A stretch of 34,211 nt of DNA from Nitrospira sp. (GCA_019636915.1 JAHBWQ010000020.1:1-34211), one strand, 5' to 3'. Shown: positions 15,196 through 24,265, counted from the first letter of the stretch. The notes: generated by a model from the letters alone, not told the origin. A program made the numbers and translations.

Positions 15196-16263
15196 TTACC
15201 GCATGCCCACTTGCTCGATGAGTCGCAGGGTGGGTGCCCGGAGTTCAGCAAGCTTGGCCAATGGCACCATGGCCGCCCGGAAGTTCTTTCGCTCGATGAG
15301 AGCCGGGTCAGCTTGAACCTCGGGATGGAGCGGATATTCTTTGTCGAGGTCGGCGAACAGCTTTTGACCTGCCTGCGCCACGAGGAATTCGACGAGCAGT
15401 TTGGCCTGTTCCATGCGAGGCGTGTGTTTGAGGATACCGATGCCGGCCACGTTCATAATGGCTCCCATCCCGCCTTCCTGTTGATCTGGCATCAACACGG
15501 CTACCGGCGCGGCCGGTTGTGTGGCGAGGTGCCGATAGACATAGTAGTGATTGACGATGCCTAGCGCGACCTGGCCTTTCGCAACCGCATCGACGATCTG
15601 GGAACTGTTCTGGTAGACGTGCGTCCCGGCGTTGTCGCGAAGCCCCTCCAAGAATTTCTTGGTGCGATCATCACCGATACTCGCTCGGATCACGGAGACG
15701 CCTGCGTGCAGATATTCGCTCCCAGCGTTCGGAATGGCGAGCTGTCCCTTCCATGCGGGATCGGCCAAGTCCAGCAGCGACTTGATTCGGTCTGGCTTTA
15801 CCATGGTGGTGTTATAAGCAATGATCCAAAATCGTCCTGACAAGCCGATCCAGCTGTTATCCGTTGCTCGAAATTGAGGAGGAATCGCCCTTTCGACTTC
15901 GCGCATGCTCAGTGGTCGGAACAGTCCAGCCGTGCGGGCAATTTCCAAACTTCCGGCGTCGTTCGTGATGAACACATCAGCAGGACTTCGAGTGCCCTCC
16001 GCTTTCATCCGGTTCACCAGTTCGGTCGTTCCGGAGGACAACAATGCGATGCGGATGCCGGTCTTTGCGGTGAACTGGTCCAGAACCGGCTTGATCAACC
16101 GTTCTGCTCGGCCGGAGTAGACGGTCAACTGGTCGGCGGCGGTTGCGACGCTCGGAATAATTATGGAGAGGCACAGGACGACACAGGCGGCTGCTCTGCC
16201 GATGCGCGGACAGCGCTTGGCAAACAGAGCGGTACGAGGAGCCCGGTGAAGGAAACTCGTCAC
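15196..16263 (-). CDS. fbpA: periplasmic ferric-iron-binding protein
   Basis: This 355-residue solute-binding protein captures ferric iron in the periplasm for the FbpBC transporter. A signal peptide covers about residues 1-43 (cleavage near ATA-ADQL). The mature start LTVYSGRAE is characteristic of the FbpA/FutA/AfuA group. The adjacent tyrosines at 240-241 (VNHYYVYR) match the iron-ligand pair of this family. I chose the GTG at 16263 because AAAGG lies about 6 bases upstream; a TTG at 16284 has no such signal. A Fur-like palindrome overlaps the expected promoter, and fur is the next gene upstream. Confidence 0.93.
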   Translation of the reverse strand: MTSFLHRAPRTALFAKRCPRIGRAAACVVLCLSIIIPSVATAADQLTVYSGRAERLIKPVLDQFTAKTGIRIALLSSGTTELVNRMKAEGTRSPADVFITNDAGSLEIARTAGLFRPLSMREVERAIPPQFRATDNSWIGLSGRFWIIAYNTTMVKPDRIKSLLDLADPAWKGQLAIPNAGSEYLHAGVSVIRASIGDDRTKKFLEGLRDNAGTHVYQNSSQIVDAVAKGQVALGIVNHYYVYRHLATQPAAPVAVLMPDQQEGGMGAIMNVAGIGILKHTPRMEQAKLLVEFLVAQAGQKLFADLDKEYPLHPEVQADPALIERKNFRAAMVPLAKLAELRAPTLRLIEQVGMR

Positions 16264-16303
16264 AATAGACCTTTGTACGAACAAGAGCGGATAAATTTGA
16301 AAT

Positions 16304-16318
16304 TGATAAGCTATATCA
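16304..16318. promoter_or_regulatory. Fur-like palindrome upstream of fbpA
   Basis: TGATAAGCTATATCA, extended to a TTGATA-5-TATCAA dyad, matches the 7-1-7 Fur box at 11 of 14 positions. It lies 41 bases before the fbpA start and 30 bases after the fur stop. Iron repression of fbpABC is expected from this placement. Confidence 0.55.
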
Positions 16319-16347
16319 AAAAGAATAGCAGAATCAATGGATGGGGG

Positions 16348-16779
16348 TCAATGACGGCAGCGGGAGCAGAGTCCGTAGAGTTCGAGTCGGTGGGTGCTGA
16401 TCGTAAAGCCGTTTCTGGTCGCGACTTCCTCTTGGAGGCGCTCGATATCGCAGTTTTCAAATTCCACGATCTTGCCGCAACCTGTGCAGATGAGATGATC
16501 GTGATGGCCCTTATGGGAGACGTTGTCATACTGGGTCTGCGTCCCAAAGTGTCGTGCTTGAGCGAGCCCCGCCTCGCAAAACAGATTGAGGGTCCGGTAA
16601 ATGGTTGCAAGTCCGAGATGGGGATCTTTGCGGGCCAACTGGTGGTACATCTGCTCGGCCGTGATGTGCTCTTGCTTCAGAAACGCGTCGAGGATCAACT
16701 CACGCTGGCGCGTAAATTTGAGCTGATGTCTCCCGAGATGCTCTTTCAGAACGCTCATTTCCTTGGCATGTTTGGACAT
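16348..16779 (-). CDS. fur: ferric uptake regulator family protein
   Basis: This 143-residue protein is a Fur-family repressor. The N-terminal winged helix contains RQRELILDAFLKQ and the recognition region LGLATIYRTLNLFCEAGL. The metal-binding half has GHHDHLICTGCG and a C-terminal CSRC, giving the structural zinc cysteines Cys98, Cys101, Cys138 and Cys141. The ATG at 16779 gives the usual family length and has GGAGGGG about 12 bases upstream. A longer frame to 16836 is less likely. Next to fbpABC, iron is the best guess for its co-repressor. PerR- or Zur-type specificity cannot be excluded from sequence alone. Confidence 0.93.
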   Translation of the reverse strand: MSKHAKEMSVLKEHLGRHQLKFTRQRELILDAFLKQEHITAEQMYHQLARKDPHLGLATIYRTLNLFCEAGLAQARHFGTQTQYDNVSHKGHHDHLICTGCGKIVEFENCDIERLQEEVATRNGFTISTHRLELYGLCSRCRH

Positions 16780-16935
16780 ATCGAAGTCTGCCCCTCCCAG
16801 GGGGGGAATTAAAGACGAAATGAAGCAGTGGGTCAAGAGTTTCTTGTAGACCTACACGAGGCAGTGGAGTTCCCTTTGACGGGCGCTTCCATGACTGTCT
16901 ATAGTGGGGGACCTCGATCTTAGCGCAAGGAACTT

Positions 16936-17532
16936 GTGAGAACACCCAGCCACATTCTTGTGGATCGTGCTCTGTTGCTCTACATTGTGCAACTAGCCGA
17001 ACCCCATGGGCTGCTGAGCGATGTCAAGCTGCAGCAGCTTTGCTTCCTGTGCGAGCTCCAAACCTTCGCCAAAGGGTTCAAGGCGCTCCATTTCGAATTC
17101 TTCCGGTTTGCGTACGGAGCCTTCAGTAAAGAGCTGGATAATGACGTGACGTCGCTCCGTCGGAAAGGTCGGATTGAAAACTTCACCGTTTCAGATCAGG
17201 CTAAGGAAGAGGCGATCCCGTTGCTGCTCGCAGCTGTTGAAGGGGTGGAAGCCAACGAGCGGGTGAAAGAGATCATTGAGGCCGTCGTGGCGACCTATGC
17301 GCCACAAGACAGTGGGACGATCACGAACTCGGTCGAGGCGGTGCAGTTGACGACGCCCCAGGAACCTGAACTCAAAATCCCGATTCGAGATATCGTGTTC
17401 CACACCACATTGCTTGTGCCGCAGCGGATTGAGGTGAAGGCTGAATTCACCATCCCTTCCGGCATCGCGGCAAAACTCAATGCCGCGATGGGGTATGAAG
17501 CCCGACCGGCGTGGGACACTCAGAGTTGGTAG
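16936..17532 (+). CDS. Panacea/DUF4065-like protein
   Basis: This 198-residue protein has an N-terminal region with KLQQLCFLCELQTFAKG, then FEFFRFAYGAFSKELDNDVTSLRRKG. This pattern resembles the Panacea (DUF4065/SocA-like) fold, in which a first helix pair is followed by a strand and a yGPf-like motif, here YGAF. The C-terminal third has alternating strands and no recognised domain. Panacea proteins often act as antitoxins, yet no toxin gene adjoins it. The GTG start has AAGGA about 5 bases upstream. Its 3' end overlaps the convergent M32 carboxypeptidase gene by 13 bases. The family assignment is tentative. Confidence 0.75.
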   Translation: MRTPSHILVDRALLLYIVQLAEPHGLLSDVKLQQLCFLCELQTFAKGFKALHFEFFRFAYGAFSKELDNDVTSLRRKGRIENFTVSDQAKEEAIPLLLAAVEGVEANERVKEIIEAVVATYAPQDSGTITNSVEAVQLTTPQEPELKIPIRDIVFHTTLLVPQRIEVKAEFTIPSGIAAKLNAAMGYEARPAWDTQSW

Positions 17533-19052
17533 AGCTCGCCGTATTTTTGTTCCGCATAGTTGAGGAAGGGCTCGGGGCGGAGTGAGGAGCCCGTGACCCG
17601 TTCGGCCAGGTGGGCTGGCGTGAACATGCGGCCCCAGCGGTGGATTTTCTGCTCCAACCATCGGCGCAGGGGGAGCAATTGCCCTGTAGCGATGGTGTCC
17701 TCCAATTGTGGGATCTCCAATTTGGCCTGTTCGAAGAATTGGATGGAATACAGGTTGCCTAAGGTATAGGTCGGGAAATACCCGAAGGCACCGAACGACC
17801 AGTGGACGTCCTGCAACACGCCTTCGGCATCGGATAGTGGTCTGATGCCGAGGTATTCTTCCATCTTGTTATTCCAGAGCTGAGGCAATTCGTCCGGCTG
17901 AATCGTGCCTTCCACCAGCCCTTGCTCAATCTCAAACCGCAACATGATGTGGAGATTGTAGGTCAATTCGTCGGCTTCCACGCGAATCAGCGAGGGCTGC
18001 ACACGATTGATTGCGGCATAGAATTGTTCGACAGCCATGCCGTGCAGTTGGTCCGGAAAGGTCTGCTGTAAAATCGGAAAAAAGAAGCGCCAGAACGGAC
18101 GAGAGCGCCCGACGCAGTTCTCCCAGAGACGGGATTGGCTCTCATGGATCCCCAGGGAAACCGAGTCGCCCAGCGGCGTGCCGAAATAGCGCTGATCCAG
18201 ACCCTGGTCGTACAGCCCATGTCCTCCCTCGTGGATACAGCTGAACAGGCATGATTGAAGTTCCCGTTCATGCACGCGGGTTGTTACACGTACATCGGTC
18301 GGATGAAACGAGGTCGTAAAGGGATGGGCTGAGAGATCCAGCCGACCGCGTTGAAAATCATACCCCATCGCCGTCAAGACCAGTCGCCCGAATTCCATCT
18401 GCCGGTCATGGTCATAGGCGTGGTGCAGAACGCGGTCGTCAATCTGAACCCGACTCTGGGTAATCTTTTTCAGCAACGGCACCAGGCGAGCCTTCAGCAG
18501 GGCAAACATCGGTTGGAGGGTCGCAATAGTTGCTCCTGGCTCATACACATCGAGCAATGCGTTGTAGGGTGAACCCTGATAGCCAAGGTACTCCGCTTCT
18601 TCTCGTTTAAGCTGGAGCACTGTTTGCAGGTTCGGAAGGAACAGCGAAAACTTGTCGTGTTGTTTGGCCTCTGCCCAGACCTGTTGGGCGAGGGAACATT
18701 CCCGACTGAGCTTCATCACAAAGTCCGATGGGAGCTTCTGTGCGCGGTTGAAGTCTCGCCACACCTCCCGTAACAGCGATCGTGACGGTTCATCCCATGT
18801 GTCGCCTGGTTGTTCGGTTGCCTGGCCGGTTGCCGGATCCACCCACTGAGACAAGAGCGACTGTACCTCTGATGACACCAATTTCTGATGGGCGATGCCT
18901 TGAAGCACCGCGATCTGTTCGGCCCGTGCTTCCCCTCCGCCGGTCGGCATATAGGTTTCCTGATCCCAGGACAACACCGAGGCGGCGCTGTTGATCCGTT
19001 GAATTTCCAAGAGTCTTGTCGTGAGAGGTTTCAACGTCGCGAGGGTTTTCAA
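17520..19052 (-). CDS. M32-family metallocarboxypeptidase (Taq type)
   Basis: This 510-residue cytosolic enzyme removes C-terminal amino acids from peptides using a metal ion. The HEGGH motif at residues 274-278 is the M32 form of HExxH, followed by LGIHESQSRLWEN, which supplies the third ligand glutamate. Other family blocks include AASVLSWDQETYMP near the N-terminus and VEADELTYNLHIMLRFEIE. The length equals the usual 500 residues. The start is a TTG at 19052 with AGGAGG 6 bases upstream. It is likely a stand-alone housekeeping gene. Confidence 0.95.
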   Translation of the reverse strand: MKTLATLKPLTTRLLEIQRINSAASVLSWDQETYMPTGGGEARAEQIAVLQGIAHQKLVSSEVQSLLSQWVDPATGQATEQPGDTWDEPSRSLLREVWRDFNRAQKLPSDFVMKLSRECSLAQQVWAEAKQHDKFSLFLPNLQTVLQLKREEAEYLGYQGSPYNALLDVYEPGATIATLQPMFALLKARLVPLLKKITQSRVQIDDRVLHHAYDHDRQMEFGRLVLTAMGYDFQRGRLDLSAHPFTTSFHPTDVRVTTRVHERELQSCLFSCIHEGGHGLYDQGLDQRYFGTPLGDSVSLGIHESQSRLWENCVGRSRPFWRFFFPILQQTFPDQLHGMAVEQFYAAINRVQPSLIRVEADELTYNLHIMLRFEIEQGLVEGTIQPDELPQLWNNKMEEYLGIRPLSDAEGVLQDVHWSFGAFGYFPTYTLGNLYSIQFFEQAKLEIPQLEDTIATGQLLPLRRWLEQKIHRWGRMFTPAHLAERVTGSSLRPEPFLNYAEQKYGELYQL

Positions 19053-19156
19053 ATCGTCCTCCTGTTCCCTATGCTAAGATTCGTGTTCGCAATTCCGTAG
19101 TTGGGCGCAGTGTACGCAAGGGCAGACGCGTTTTCAAATAGCTGAAAGGGATTCTC

Positions 19157-19801
19157 ATGGAAAAGCTAGTTCCACCAGAGATCGAAGCATATGCTGAGCG
19201 GCATTCCATGCAGGAGTCGGCCATCTGTCGCGCCTTGCGCGAAGAGACTCAGCGGACGATGGAATATCACCAGATGCTGGTCGGCCCGTTGGAAGGGGCG
19301 TTTCTCAAAATGATGACGCAGTTGGTCGGCGCCATACGCGTGCTCGAGATCGGGATGTTTACGGGTTACAGCGCCCTCTGCTTTGCCGAAGCCTTGCCGG
19401 AACATGGAACGGTGATCACCTGTGAGATTAACGAAAAGTCAGCGGCCGTGGCTCGACGCTATTTCGCGCAGGCTCCATTCGGGAGCAAGATCAGTATAAG
19501 CATTGGACCGGCGCTGGATACCATGCGGATGCTCACAGGACCGTTCGATCTCATCTTCATCGATGCCGACAAGGTCAATTACCTGAATTACTACAGACGC
19601 TCGCTCGACTTGCTGGCGCCGAAGGGCGTCATCTTGATCGATAACGTGCTCTGGAGCGGCGAGGTCTTGAAGCAGCCGCCGCCTGATGAATCTACGGCTG
19701 CCATTCAGGAGCTCAACCGTGTCGTTTCAACCGATCCTCGTGTGAGCGCAGTGTTGGTGACGATCCGGGATGGGGTTTTGGTGATAAAGAGAACGGGCTA
19801 G
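19157..19801 (+). CDS. class I SAM-dependent O-methyltransferase
   Basis: This 214-residue protein belongs to the caffeoyl-CoA/catechol O-methyltransferase-like family. Motif I is VLEIGMFTGYSALCFAEALP, followed by TCEINEK. The metal-binding FIDADKVNYLNYY and DNVLWSGEV segments are intact. AAAGGG lies 7 bases before the ATG. The natural substrate cannot be told from sequence. It is divergent from the carboxypeptidase gene and precedes the putative conflict cluster without an obvious link. Confidence 0.93.
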   Translation: MEKLVPPEIEAYAERHSMQESAICRALREETQRTMEYHQMLVGPLEGAFLKMMTQLVGAIRVLEIGMFTGYSALCFAEALPEHGTVITCEINEKSAAVARRYFAQAPFGSKISISIGPALDTMRMLTGPFDLIFIDADKVNYLNYYRRSLDLLAPKGVILIDNVLWSGEVLKQPPPDESTAAIQELNRVVSTDPRVSAVLVTIRDGVLVIKRTG

Positions 19802-19848
19802 TAAGGTGATTGACTGGTCCCGCTTAGAAGGTAGAAGCTGAGATTACT

Positions 19849-20439
19849 ATGGTTTTGATTCAGACAGATGACCAACGGCAATCACGGCATGTGCTTCTCT
19901 TCAGCGGCCACATGATCGATGCGCCGAACAGGCCGAAGCCGCGTTTCCCTGCTGCCAAGGAATCGAGTGCTGCACAGAAGATTGCAGAGGCCCTCGATCG
20001 TCTCTGTGCTGGCTCAGAGGATCTGGCATTCACGCAAGGCGCCTGTGGCGGCGATCTGTTGTTCACCGAAGCCTGTCAGCAGTGTGGGGTGACAGTCCAG
20101 TGGTTGCAACCGTTCGATGAGCCTGAATTCATTCAGAAGTCGGTCGTCTGTCACAGCGAAACCTGGCGCGCCCGGTATCTAGAAGCCAAAACGAAGCTCA
20201 CGACAGAGATTCGCTCCGCTCCACGAGATCTAGGCCCATTGCCCACAAGAGGCGATCCCTATGAACGGTGCAACCTGTGGCTCCTCTCGACGGCCATGTC
20301 ATATGGTGTCAGAAAAGTTCATTTCATCTGTCTCTGGGACGGTGGGGGAGGTGACGGTCCTGGTGGGACTGCGCATATGTATCAAGAAGTGAACAGGCAG
20401 ACTGGCCAGGTTATCTGGATTGACAGCCGTACCCTGTAA
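19849..20439 (+). CDS. SLOG/Rossmann-like putative sensor protein
   Basis: This 196-residue protein has LLFSGHMIDAPNRPKPRFP near the N-terminus, then GACGGDLLFTEACQQCG, LQPFDEPEFIQKSV and a C-terminal LWDGGGGDGPGGTAHM. These glycine-rich turns in an alternating helix-strand layout fit a Rossmann-like fold of the SLOG/TRPM-like type, which binds nucleotides or related ligands. I recall this block joined to TRAFs-binding helices or cyclase domains in other bacteria. Here it is free-standing, next to a metacaspase and a patatin that carries such helices. The ribosome binding site is weak. A ligand-sensing role is inferred. Confidence 0.7.
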   Translation: MVLIQTDDQRQSRHVLLFSGHMIDAPNRPKPRFPAAKESSAAQKIAEALDRLCAGSEDLAFTQGACGGDLLFTEACQQCGVTVQWLQPFDEPEFIQKSVVCHSETWRARYLEAKTKLTTEIRSAPRDLGPLPTRGDPYERCNLWLLSTAMSYGVRKVHFICLWDGGGGDGPGGTAHMYQEVNRQTGQVIWIDSRTL

Positions 20440-20718
20440 TCGAAACTGACGGAGCTGAATCCATTTCGATACAGGGGGTGTATCCTTTTAGATTCTCTAC
20501 CCTGATCTATCCACACCAGTATTGAGCGAGATGTGTTCCCGTGAGCCTTCCAGGGGAGCCTGGAAATGCTGTATTCTCCCTTCCTGTAGTAGAGCCTAGG
20601 TGTGAAATCGTGCTCGTCCTCCTCTAGCTTATGAAGTGGCAAGTAGCTTGCTCCTGCTCTAGAGGGATGGAATCTCAGCAGTGTGCAGTGTCGAATATGA
20701 CCACAGAAAGGAGATGCT

Positions 20719-21555
20719 ATGGCCAAACGAGCGGTGCTCATCGGGATCAACAAATATCAAATTCCCGGGTCTGATCTGAATGGGTGTGTCAATGACGTGA
20801 AGAATCTGAGCGGGGCACTGAAAACCTATTGTGGATTTGCGGACAAGGACATCACGACCCTCATCGACCTCAAGGCGACGAAGAAGGCGATGCAAACAGC
20901 GATTGAAAAATTGATCAAAGGTGGGGAAAAGGGCGACACCTTGCTGCTCCACTATTCGGGACATGGCTCGAATGTCCCGGATGACAATGGGGATGAAGCA
21001 GACCACCGTGATGAGATCCTGTGCCCAACCGACCTCGATTGGAAGGATACCCTGCGCGACGACTGGTTGCGAAAGACCTTCGATAAGCTGCGAGTCGGCG
21101 TGAGTCTCACCGTGATTATGGACTGTTGCCATTCTGGGACCAATACGCGTGCCATTCTTCCACCGGATGCGCCAGTCCGAGAACGGTTCCTCCCGTGCCC
21201 GCTGGATCTGATGGCGACCGAATCCGGTCGGAAGCTGCGCGGAACGCTTCGTGGTCAGCTGGGCAAGGCGCCACGCGGACGGAAGCGAAAGAGCGATATC
21301 GTCCACGCCGACATTCAAGAGATGTTGATTACCGGCTGTCGCGATACACAGACTTCTGCCGATGCCCATATCGGCGGTACGTATAACGGTGCGCTCACCT
21401 ATTACCTGGTCGAGTCGATCAAAGAGGCTCGTGGTCAACTGACCTACCGTGAACTGCATCAGCGGACCATCGCCAAATTGAAGCAGAATGATTACGACCA
21501 AGTACCCCAGCTCGAAGGGAAGCGTGCGTCGTTCGATAAGCAGTTTCTCAGCTAG
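20719..21555 (+). CDS. metacaspase-like caspase-family protease
   Basis: This 278-residue protein is a C14 caspase-family cysteine protease of the bacterial metacaspase type. The fold starts at once (KRAVLIGINKYQ). The catalytic histidine is His82 in HYSGHGS, and the catalytic cysteine is Cys137 in IMDCCHSGT. An acidic DDNGDEADHRDE loop follows the histidine, as in calcium-dependent metacaspases. Between the two halves of the fold is a basic insertion, APRGRKRKSD (about residues 185-194), which could be a self-cleavage site because metacaspases cut after Arg or Lys. AAAGGAG precedes the ATG. No adaptor domain is fused, so recruitment must depend on neighbours. Confidence 0.93.
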   Translation: MAKRAVLIGINKYQIPGSDLNGCVNDVKNLSGALKTYCGFADKDITTLIDLKATKKAMQTAIEKLIKGGEKGDTLLLHYSGHGSNVPDDNGDEADHRDEILCPTDLDWKDTLRDDWLRKTFDKLRVGVSLTVIMDCCHSGTNTRAILPPDAPVRERFLPCPLDLMATESGRKLRGTLRGQLGKAPRGRKRKSDIVHADIQEMLITGCRDTQTSADAHIGGTYNGALTYYLVESIKEARGQLTYRELHQRTIAKLKQNDYDQVPQLEGKRASFDKQFLS

Positions 21556-21897
21556 GAAGGCTAAGGGCCCCAGCGGCTTGAACGCATTGTCGGGAATAGC
21601 ACCCGTGTTTTAGGGAAGTCGCTCTCCACGGGAGAGGGCGAGATCGGCAGGCATGATACAGGAGACTTCAGTCAACAATTCCCGTGCTGCTTCCTGTAAT
21701 GAGTGTCAGACATTCGATCAGGAGGCAGAGCGAACACTGGCAGAGCATATTCAGACATCGGGCTTTTGGTGCTCGATGGCCGACGGGTTTGCGCAAAGCG
21801 CATCAGCAAATTATCCTTAGTTCTGAACATAGGCGAATAATCGCATCTCTGTGTTCATTGTCCAGTGTATCGCATAAGCGACAGAGAGGAGGAAGCG
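21556..21897. other. interval between metacaspase and patatin genes
   Basis: I see no strong gene here. A weak hairpin (TCGCTCTCC with GGAGAGGGCGA, about 21619-21642) follows the metacaspase stop but lacks a T-run. One short frame at 21653-21820 is listed separately. Confidence 0.5.
21653..21820 (+). CDS. possible 55-residue small protein
   Basis: The frame encodes 55 residues containing CNEC and a helix-prone middle (QEAERTLAEHIQTSG). The composition looks protein-like, but only a weak GGCAGG precedes the ATG. It lies between two genes of the putative conflict cluster and could be a small partner or chance. Confidence 0.25.
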   Translation: MIQETSVNNSRAASCNECQTFDQEAERTLAEHIQTSGFWCSMADGFAQSASANYP

Positions 21898-24150
21898 ATG
21901 CCGCAATCTGAAGCCCTAGAGCGTGAGATCCGTAAGCGAGAGGCCCATAGCTATCTGAAGGGAAAATATGTGCGGTTTGAGACTGCGGACAGACTGTGGA
22001 AACAGCTCAAAGATGATGATGAGATATCATTGGCCCGTTCTGTCATTGCCAAGCTACGGAGTGATAATAAAAACCTTTCCGATAAGGTTCCATTCGATAA
22101 GGAAAACAAGCTATGCCAGCAACATGCTGAACTGACCAGCAAAGACCCTGAACTGAGTGTTCAGGTGCGTCACGACGAGGCGCTAGAGATTCTCGGTCGA
22201 AAATTTCCACTAGAGGATGCATCACTCGATGGTAATGGGGAAGTGTTGGGCATTGCCGGAGGAATTTGCAAAAGGCGATGGATGGATTTAGGGCAGTATG
22301 AGGATTTGCGCCGTGCTGCCGACTATTACATGCGAGGAGCGAAAGGGCCGGTGGGCGACGATGGATATGCCTACATCAACGCAGCCTTCTTGCAAGATCT
22401 TCTGGCACATGTCTCTGGGGTCGAGAGCGATACTCGAAGAGAAGCTCGTGCGCTTCGTGAGAAGATTCTCCAAGAACTCACCCCATTAGATAAGATAGCA
22501 GATGACTGTCGTTGGTGGAATGCTGCAACGCGTGCCGAGGCTCTATTTGGCCTTGGACGTTATAAAGATGCTGCTGAGGCTTTTGCGGCAGTAACGCAAC
22601 GCCCAGTACCCTGGAAGTTGCAGACGACAGCACAGCAGCTCGCCACGCTAGCCCATCTGCACAATGATCGCCCACTTAATAATCCGGACATTCATGCGGT
22701 GTTCGAGGCACTGCTGCCAGGAGCTGCAACGGTGGCACGTTCGGCGTTAATTGGTAAGGTAGGTCTCGCACTCTCAGGCGGTGGATTCCGGGCGTCATTC
22801 TATCATCTGGGAGTGCTGGCGCGGCTAGCCGAGCTGGATGTGTTGCGACACATTGATGTCCTTTCTTGCGTTTCGGGAGGGAGCATCGTCGGAGCCTGTT
22901 ACTGGTTAATGCTACGCAACCGGTTGTCAGCGCAGGCTCCTCTAGCGCACGCGGACTATATCAAATTGGTTCAAGATCTGATCGAGCACTTCTCCCAGGC
23001 TGTTAATCAAAATCTTCGAGGGAGGGCTCAGCCATCCAAGAGAGAAGTTCTCTGGGGATTTATTACTGGTGATAAAGGCGCGATTGATACTAAAGAAATT
23101 GCCGAGGCTCTGGAGCAATACTTTTATAAACCGTTGTGGAATGATGATAAGCCGCTTGATATGCATTATTTACCATTCATGCCCAAGGACCATGACCCTG
23201 CCCTTACGGGTAGTCAACACTTCCATCCGGGCAAACACAATTGGTTGCGAAGGGATAGGGTGCCGGCTTTAATCCTAAATGCAACGACGGTGAATACTGG
23301 TCATAACTGGCAGTTCACACCGACTTGGATGGGCGAGTCACCTTGGACGATTCACAAAGCGGCGGATAGTGTGCCACGCCTTGAAAGGCATTGGTATGTT
23401 CCTCATGAGAAATGGGCGATCTCATTGGGGAGGGCGGTCGCGGCTTCTGCCTGTGTTCCTGGAATTTTTGAGCCACTACGAATCGATGATGCGTATGAGG
23501 GATACAAAATCCAGTTAGTTGACGGTGGAGTCTATGACAACCAAGGCACTGCGGCGCTTTTGGCTCATAATTGCACGGTGTTACTTGTTAGCGATGCGGC
23601 GGGACAGCTTTTGTTGGAGCAGGCACCCAACCCGGGGGTTGCGGGATTAGCCGCGTATGCGTTGCGTGCTCAAGATACGTTGATGGAGCGGATCCGGGGA
23701 GCCAATTATGCAGACTTAGATGCCCGGGTCCGTACGAAGCTGATAAGAGGGTTGCTGTTTCTTCACATGAAAGATGGATTAGATGCCGATTCCATTCGGT
23801 TGAAGTTCTCCCAAGAACCATATGAAACACGACGGGAGCCTTTATCGCGCTTGGGGGTGCGCAAGGATTTCCAAAAAGCGGTTGCAGAATTGCGGACGGA
23901 TCTGGACGTCTTTACCGAGGACGAATCTAATGCCCTCATGGCTTGTGGGTATCGAATGGCTGCCATGGCGTTTGAATGGGACTTGCAAAAATTCGTGGAA
24001 CTCTCCACGACGCCCATTGCCGGACAATGGTCCTTCGCCGAGATGCTGAAAGAGGTGGAATCCACGGATGCCTATACATCTCGGAGACAACAATTGCTCG
24101 ATGCGTTGCATGAAGGGAGTAAGCGAAAAATTAAGTCTCTCTCTCCATAG
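21898..24150 (+). CDS. patatin-like phospholipase with TRAFs-binding-like helical region
   Basis: This 750-residue protein has an N-terminal helical half, about residues 90-270. Its NAAFLQDLLAH..LREKILQEL and DCRWWNAATRAEALFGLGRYKDAAEAF segments resemble the TRAFs-binding (DUF4071) region and TPR-type helices of ASK-like proteins. The patatin domain starts near 287, with oxyanion loop GGGFR (294-298) and nucleophile Ser326 in SCVSGGSIVG. The catalytic aspartate is Asp542 in VDGGVYDNQG. It would hydrolyse membrane phospholipids in the cytoplasm when activated. GAGGAGGAAGCG before the ATG at 21898 decides the start; the open frame extends 11 codons further upstream. No signal peptide is present. 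It shares its orientation with the metacaspase and CHAT genes. Confidence 0.9.
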   Translation: MPQSEALEREIRKREAHSYLKGKYVRFETADRLWKQLKDDDEISLARSVIAKLRSDNKNLSDKVPFDKENKLCQQHAELTSKDPELSVQVRHDEALEILGRKFPLEDASLDGNGEVLGIAGGICKRRWMDLGQYEDLRRAADYYMRGAKGPVGDDGYAYINAAFLQDLLAHVSGVESDTRREARALREKILQELTPLDKIADDCRWWNAATRAEALFGLGRYKDAAEAFAAVTQRPVPWKLQTTAQQLATLAHLHNDRPLNNPDIHAVFEALLPGAATVARSALIGKVGLALSGGGFRASFYHLGVLARLAELDVLRHIDVLSCVSGGSIVGACYWLMLRNRLSAQAPLAHADYIKLVQDLIEHFSQAVNQNLRGRAQPSKREVLWGFITGDKGAIDTKEIAEALEQYFYKPLWNDDKPLDMHYLPFMPKDHDPALTGSQHFHPGKHNWLRRDRVPALILNATTVNTGHNWQFTPTWMGESPWTIHKAADSVPRLERHWYVPHEKWAISLGRAVAASACVPGIFEPLRIDDAYEGYKIQLVDGGVYDNQGTAALLAHNCTVLLVSDAAGQLLLEQAPNPGVAGLAAYALRAQDTLMERIRGANYADLDARVRTKLIRGLLFLHMKDGLDADSIRLKFSQEPYETRREPLSRLGVRKDFQKAVAELRTDLDVFTEDESNALMACGYRMAAMAFEWDLQKFVELSTTPIAGQWSFAEMLKEVESTDAYTSRRQQLLDALHEGSKRKIKSLSP

Positions 24151-24265
24151 GAGAAATGTCACGTCTGTTCTATACGTGGGGATCGGCTGCAGTCATGACG
24201 AAATCCGAACCATTCGTGGAGCCCTCCGAGTAGGCTTGGACGTTTTCTGATGGAGGAATGCACTC

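Noticed and set aside
15874..16812. 312-residue plus-strand open frame
   Set aside because: It is the antisense of fbpA and fur, both well supported by motifs.
20659..21501. 280-residue minus-strand open frame
   Set aside because: It is antisense to the metacaspase gene, whose catalytic motifs and ribosome binding site are clear.
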